DNA of 64,000 nucleotides, from the IMG/VR virus record IMGVR_UViG_3300015171_000001, positions 93,281-157,280 of that record. One strand, written 5' to 3'. The notes beneath the pieces were generated by a model, which saw only the letters and a list, made by a program, of their open reading frames with translations, had not been told where the DNA came from and did no database searches. Source of the stretch: a virus. Shown here piece by piece: positions 60,573-64,000 of this stretch (position 1 is the first letter of the stretch; every line of letters begins with the position of its first letter). Made by a program: the position numbers and the translations under genes.

Positions 60573-61301
60573 ATGAAAAAATCAAATATATTAAGATTTA
60601 TATCAAAATACAATTTGTCTACCATTGAACAAGTAAAATTAATTAGTTCAAAAAAAGATAGACAGTTATCTACTTCATTTGTTTCAGATGATAAATCAGT
60701 TTTGGGAAAAGTTCTTTTTAAAGATTTTGATTCAGAAGATTTTCAAGTGGGAATATCTGAAACAGATAGATTAAAATCTCTTCTTTCTGTATTGGAAGAA
60801 GATATTGAGATTTCTTATAAAAAAGAAGGAGATAAGATTACTTCTCTTACATTATCTGATAAAACAACTAATATTGATTATGTAACTTGCGAGGAATGTG
60901 TTATTCCTAAAGTTCCAATTCTTTCTAAAATTCCAGTTTTTGATGTTGAGCTTATTTGTGATAAGGATTTTATTACCAAATTTATAAAAGCTAAAAATGC
61001 ATTACCAGAATCCAATACATTTGCAATTGTTCAGGATGATTCTAAATTAAATATTTATTTGGGGTATTCCTCAAATAATACAAATAGAGTTAAATTAGAA
61101 GTGAAAGGTGTTTCTGGCAAGGACAAAATTCCAAAAACAATTCATTTTTCTTCGAAATATTTTAAGGAAATACTAGTAGCAAATTCCGAAGTAACTGAAT
61201 TTAAATTTTATGTTTCATCAAAGGGATTAGCTAAAGTAGAATTTGAAAAAGATAATTTCTTTTCGGAGTATTTCTTTGTAGAAATAAAAATAGAAGATTA
61301 A
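60573..61301 (+). CDS. 45: Sliding clamp (T4 gp45-like)
   Basis: 242 residues. Matches the gp45-type trimeric clamp in size and style: IEQVKLISSKKDRQLSTSFV, KVLFKDFDSEDFQVGI, DRLKSLLSVLEEDIEISYKK, VELICDKDFITKFIKAKNAL. Clamps polymerase to DNA and, in T4, activates late transcription. It follows the two gp43 parts and is itself followed by a ClpP-like gene rather than gene 44. Confidence 0.82.
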   Translation: MKKSNILRFISKYNLSTIEQVKLISSKKDRQLSTSFVSDDKSVLGKVLFKDFDSEDFQVGISETDRLKSLLSVLEEDIEISYKKEGDKITSLTLSDKTTNIDYVTCEECVIPKVPILSKIPVFDVELICDKDFITKFIKAKNALPESNTFAIVQDDSKLNIYLGYSSNNTNRVKLEVKGVSGKDKIPKTIHFSSKYFKEILVANSEVTEFKFYVSSKGLAKVEFEKDNFFSEYFFVEIKIED

Positions 61302-61304
61302 TAT

Positions 61305-61922
61305 ATGGCAAATGACTCGCAAGAATGTATTAAAACTTTTTTAATTGGAGAAGATTTTGACGCTCCATTATTAGAAAAATTCTTAGTTTTTCATAATAAA
61401 GTCGTTGCCGATTCTGATACAGAAGCTATAATTTATATAAATTCTTTTGGAGGAAATATGGATGTATTAAGTTCTATAATTAGTTTAATACAAAGTACGG
61501 ATGTAATTTATCATACTGTAAATATTGGATGTTGTTGTAGTGCAGCATGTCTTTTAGCTGGATTAGGAACAATAAGATGGGCATCTTCTATCAGTACATA
61601 TTTGTTTCACGATTATTTGGTTACTATGAATGGTAATAAAAAACAAATAATGGAAAATATGCAATGGAATGATGAGTTTGCCAAAAAGATGTTTGATGTT
61701 TTTTCAAAAAGAACAAATAAAAATTTGTCTTGGTGGTTAGAAAATGCATATAATAAGAAAACCCATAATTTTTGTTTTGATGCAAAAAAAGCAATTGAAT
61801 TTGGTGTGGCAGATATAATTGGATTGCCAAAAGTAAAAAATCAATTAAATAGTTATATAGAATATCCATCGGGGTTTTTAAATAAATTTCAAAAGAAAAT
61901 AAAAAGTGAGAAGATTAAATAG
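61305..61922 (+). CDS. ClpP-like serine protease
   Basis: 205 residues. ClpP/crotonase fold signatures: IIYINSFGGNMDVLSSIISL (substrate-binding SxGG), NIGCCCSAACLLAGLG with catalytic S79, RWASSISTYLFHDYL with catalytic H102. The third catalytic residue, Asp of the DRDxFM element, aligns here with Asn (KKTHNFCFDAKKAIEFGVAD), so the triad may be altered. Comparable phage proteases act in prohead maturation or host-protein turnover, but lying between clamp and clamp-loader genes suggests a replication-stage role (inference). Confidence 0.8.
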   Translation: MANDSQECIKTFLIGEDFDAPLLEKFLVFHNKVVADSDTEAIIYINSFGGNMDVLSSIISLIQSTDVIYHTVNIGCCCSAACLLAGLGTIRWASSISTYLFHDYLVTMNGNKKQIMENMQWNDEFAKKMFDVFSKRTNKNLSWWLENAYNKKTHNFCFDAKKAIEFGVADIIGLPKVKNQLNSYIEYPSGFLNKFQKKIKSEKIK

Positions 61923-62070
61923 AAATATTAAATTACGATCTAATGATTTTGGTGCATATAATATAATATCTTATATTAAAGATGCTAAAGTTGATGCGAA
62001 ATTAAGAAGAAGAATTAAATTAACTAGAAAATTTATTTTTGATAGGAATTTGGAAGAGATTAATAAATGA
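61906..62070 (+). CDS. Small very basic protein (54 aa)
   Basis: Starts at GTG 61906, overlapping the ClpP-like gene by 17 nt, and ends in an ATGA overlap with gene 44. Sequence MRRLNRNIKLRSNDFGAYNI, SYIKDAKVDAKLRRRIKLTR, KFIFDRNLEEINK. Highly Arg/Lys-rich. The tight two-sided overlap supports it being real. It occupies the place where other T4-like phages may have clamp-loader or regulatory genes. Too short to be a normal gp62; function unknown. Confidence 0.55.
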   Translation: MRRLNRNIKLRSNDFGAYNIISYIKDAKVDAKLRRRIKLTRKFIFDRNLEEINK

Positions 62071-63017
62071 ATTTTTTTGATGTAAATGTAGATGAAGAAA
62101 ATCCAAAAGAGCAACATTCTTTGTGGGTAGAAAAATATAGACCGACTATATTGGATAATTACTTAGGTAATGAATCCTTTAAAAAGGATCTAAAAAAATT
62201 TATTGATCAGCAAGATATAACTCATATTTTGTTGTGTGGAGCGGCTGGAATTGGTAAAAGCAGTGCTGCAAAATTAATTGTTAAAAATATTAATTGTGAT
62301 TATATAATTATTAATGCATCCGAAGAAAATGGCATTGATATAATTCGCACAAAAGTTAAAAATTTTGCCAGCACAATAGGATTTAAAAAACTAAAAGTTA
62401 TTGTTTTTGAAGAATCAGATGGATTATCTTCCGAAGCCCAAAATTCTTTAAAAGCAATTATAGAAACATATTCAAGTCATACAAGATTTATTTTTACATG
62501 TAATCATATTGAAAAAATTATTCCTCCATTAATAAGCAGATTTGAAATATACAAATTGCAATCGCCAGTAAAAAAAGAAATAGCTCTCCATTTAGTTAAA
62601 ATATTAAAAAATGAAAATGTTACTTTTAATTTAAAAGATATTGGATTAATTGTAGACGCTTACTATCCAGATATTAGAAGTATTATTAAATTTGCTCAGC
62701 AGTCAACATTTAATAATAAGTTAGAAATTAATACTACGGAGATTGTTAATAGTGATATTAAATTAAAATTTTTGGAACTCTTAAAAGTAAACACCGATTT
62801 CAATATTATTCGTCAATTTTTCGCCGATAATAAAGTTAAAGATTTTTCGGAATTTTATTCTTTATTATATGAAAAAATAGATTTGTTTGCTAAAAACAAA
62901 GTTGGTGAAGTTATTTTAATTTTAGCAGATTCTCAATATAAAGAATCATTTGTAGTAGATCGAGAAATTAATTTTTCTTCTTGTATTTATCAAATATTAA
63001 TGGAAATTAATAAATAA
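62067..63017 (+). CDS. 44: Clamp loader large subunit (T4 gp44-like)
   Basis: 316 residues, same size as T4 gp44. Box II WVEKYRPTILDNYLGN. Walker A CGAAGIGKSSAAKL (58-65). Walker B VIVFEESDGLSSEAQNSLKA. Sensor 1 TRFIFTCNHIEKI. SRF-type Arg finger PPLISRFEIYKL (SRC). Loads gp45. The usual small subunit gp62 is not seen downstream, where a phosphoesterase gene follows. Confidence 0.9.
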   Translation: MNFFDVNVDEENPKEQHSLWVEKYRPTILDNYLGNESFKKDLKKFIDQQDITHILLCGAAGIGKSSAAKLIVKNINCDYIIINASEENGIDIIRTKVKNFASTIGFKKLKVIVFEESDGLSSEAQNSLKAIIETYSSHTRFIFTCNHIEKIIPPLISRFEIYKLQSPVKKEIALHLVKILKNENVTFNLKDIGLIVDAYYPDIRSIIKFAQQSTFNNKLEINTTEIVNSDIKLKFLELLKVNTDFNIIRQFFADNKVKDFSEFYSLLYEKIDLFAKNKVGEVILILADSQYKESFVVDREINFSSCIYQILMEINK

Positions 63018-63022
63018 TATTT

Positions 63023-63706
63023 ATGCCACGCACGCTTATTATTTCTGATTTGCATAACAGAGTTGATTGGGTAGAAGATTTTATAAAAAAAATTAATCCT
63101 GATTTCACAGTATTTTTGGGAGATTATTTTGATAGTAAAAATGATAGCAAAGAAATAACTGCTAAAACAGCATATTGGTTAAAGAAATCTATTAAACATA
63201 AAAATAGGTGGCATTTGCTTGGAAATCATGATTTAGCTTATTTCTTTTCACAGAATAAACATATAAGAATAACTCCTGGGTTTACACAATATAATTTAGA
63301 AACCATATCATCCATTTTAACTACAGAAGAAATAGATAATTGTTTTAATTTAGTATGTTTTATTGAAGGATATACACTATCTCATGCGGGATTTTCTCCA
63401 GAATTATTTGATGATAACCCAGATGAAAAAGAAATTGCCAGACAATGTGACGAAGCATTGCTTTTATTAAAAACGGGCCAAATCCCAAAAATAGTAAATT
63501 ATTGGCCAGGATGGAATGGTTGTCAAATAGAAGGATGTTTGATGTGTAGATGGGAAGAATTGGGGATAATTTATAATTTAAAACAAATTGTTGGACATAG
63601 TGTGGGAAAAGATGTAAAATATAATTTCAATAATGTTTGTCTGGACACGGCGAATAAACATTATGGTATAATTGAAAATGGAAAATTAGAAATATATGAA
63701 AGATAA
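63023..63706 (+). CDS. Calcineurin-like metallophosphoesterase
   Basis: 227 residues. Motifs: TLIISDLHNRVDW (DxH), VFLGDYFDSKND (GDxxD), WHLLGNHDLAYFF (GNHD), TLSHAGFSPEL (H), KQIVGHSVGKDV (GHxx). A complete dinuclear metal site, so it probably hydrolyses phosphomonoesters, diesters or a nucleotide such as ApppA or a capped/cyclic species. Starts 5 nt after gene 44. Precise substrate unknown. Confidence 0.85.
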   Translation: MPRTLIISDLHNRVDWVEDFIKKINPDFTVFLGDYFDSKNDSKEITAKTAYWLKKSIKHKNRWHLLGNHDLAYFFSQNKHIRITPGFTQYNLETISSILTTEEIDNCFNLVCFIEGYTLSHAGFSPELFDDNPDEKEIARQCDEALLLLKTGQIPKIVNYWPGWNGCQIEGCLMCRWEELGIIYNLKQIVGHSVGKDVKYNFNNVCLDTANKHYGIIENGKLEIYER

Positions 63707-63729
63707 TTTAAAGAAAAGGAAACATTTTT

Positions 63730-63843
63730 ATGGAAATTGATTTATATGGGTTGACACAACCAGCAATTATTTTAGTAAATGATAGTGGAACAAAATATAC
63801 TAATCAAACTGCTGGGGTTGCCAACAGTGACTCGATTTTCTAA
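63730..63843 (+). CDS. Short ORF (37 aa), possibly truncated gene
   Basis: Preceded by AAAGGAAAC (Shine-Dalgarno-like). Encodes MEIDLYGLTQPAIILVNDSG, TKYTNQTAGVANSDSIF. The first residues look like the start of a longer folded protein, and it ends just before a TnpB fragment, so it may have been cut by the element. I do not recognise it. Confidence 0.4.
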   Translation: MEIDLYGLTQPAIILVNDSGTKYTNQTAGVANSDSIF

Positions 63844-63868
63844 ATAAATTAAAGAAAATTAAAATATT

Positions 63869-64000
63869 TTGACATTTTTTAAGAAGGATGATCTAACTTT
63901 GAAGAATAGGACATATGAATGTGTTAAGTGTGGTAATGTAATTGATAGAGATTACAATGCATCATTAAATTTGAAGAAGTGTGGAGAAGAATTTTTAAAA
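63869..64000 (+). pseudogene. tnpB: C-terminal zinc-ribbon fragment of a TnpB-family protein, continues past window
   Basis: The open frame begins after a TAA (63860) and has no catalytic N-part upstream. It encodes [33 protein letters not shown]. CxxCG followed by DRDxNAS is the signature of the TnpB/OrfB zinc-ribbon and RuvC-III end (last catalytic Asp). The TTG at 63869 is not a credible start. I read it as a remnant of an IS200/IS605-type element or a domesticated nuclease, truncated at the 5' side; the 3' end is outside the window. Confidence 0.75.

Noticed and set aside
1-64000. tRNA genes, CRISPR arrays or rRNA
   Set aside because: No cloverleaf with a T-loop motif, no regularly spaced repeats with unique spacers and no ribosomal sequence were noticed on reading either strand; a covariance scan would be needed to exclude tRNAs.

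Overview
The window is an AT-rich segment of a tailed-phage genome with a T4-like (myovirus) core. The best recognised products are tail sheath (gp18-like), tail tube (gp19-like), tape measure, a gp53-like wedge protein, SSB (gp32), UvsX, 5'-3' exonuclease (T4 rnh-like), replicative helicase (gp41), NrdA/NrdB, rIIA/rIIB, family B DNA polymerase (gp43), sliding clamp (gp45) and clamp loader (gp44). Nearly all genes lie on the + strand, tightly packed, many with ATGA or 1-14 nt overlaps. I saw no rRNA, tRNA or CRISPR array. The host cannot be fixed. Several promoters match a bacterial sigma70 consensus (TTGACA / TATAAT), and few genes have a clear Shine-Dalgarno sequence.

Layout. (1) 1-12.8 kb: 3' part of the sheath gene, a decayed homing-endonuclease gene, a protein with two zinc-metallopeptidase motifs, and large repetitive fibre/adhesin proteins, one of them built of autotransporter-type beta-strand repeats. 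(2) 12.8-20.3 kb: an AT-rich 8-bp tandem array, a nucleotidyltransferase-kinase fusion, and four tandem paralogues resembling ADP-ribosyltransferases whose N-termini look like T4 capsid-targeting peptides. Then come a truncated SLOG-type fragment, small genes and an intact minus-strand homing endonuclease. (3) 20.3-24.1 kb: tail tube, a structured non-coding stretch with a second endonuclease scar, a double-SPRY protein, a glycosyltransferase and a secreted His-rich peptide. (4) 24.3-40.6 kb: internal/structural proteins, paired gp26-like baseplate proteins, tape measure, baseplate genes, and a small family A-like DNA polymerase. (5) 40.7-64 kb: replication, recombination and nucleotide metabolism, plus a stand-alone response-regulator receiver, a MoxR/VWA pair, rIIA/rIIB and a ClpP-like protease. 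The window ends in a TnpB fragment.

Several core genes are broken into cooperating pieces. Helicase gp41 is carried by two cistrons joined by a naturally split intein, with an endonuclease-like fragment between them. Polymerase gp43 is divided by one in-frame TAA followed immediately by ATG, between motifs B and C. Together with the endonuclease scars and the TnpB fragment, this suggests a history of mobile-element invasion.

The most interesting candidates for undescribed biology are the four-gene ADP-ribosyltransferase-like array with capsid-targeting-like leaders, the small PolA-like polymerase beside a split PolB, the phage-borne receiver domain coupled to a membrane coiled-coil protein, and the very short-leader or leaderless promoter arrangement seen before many genes.
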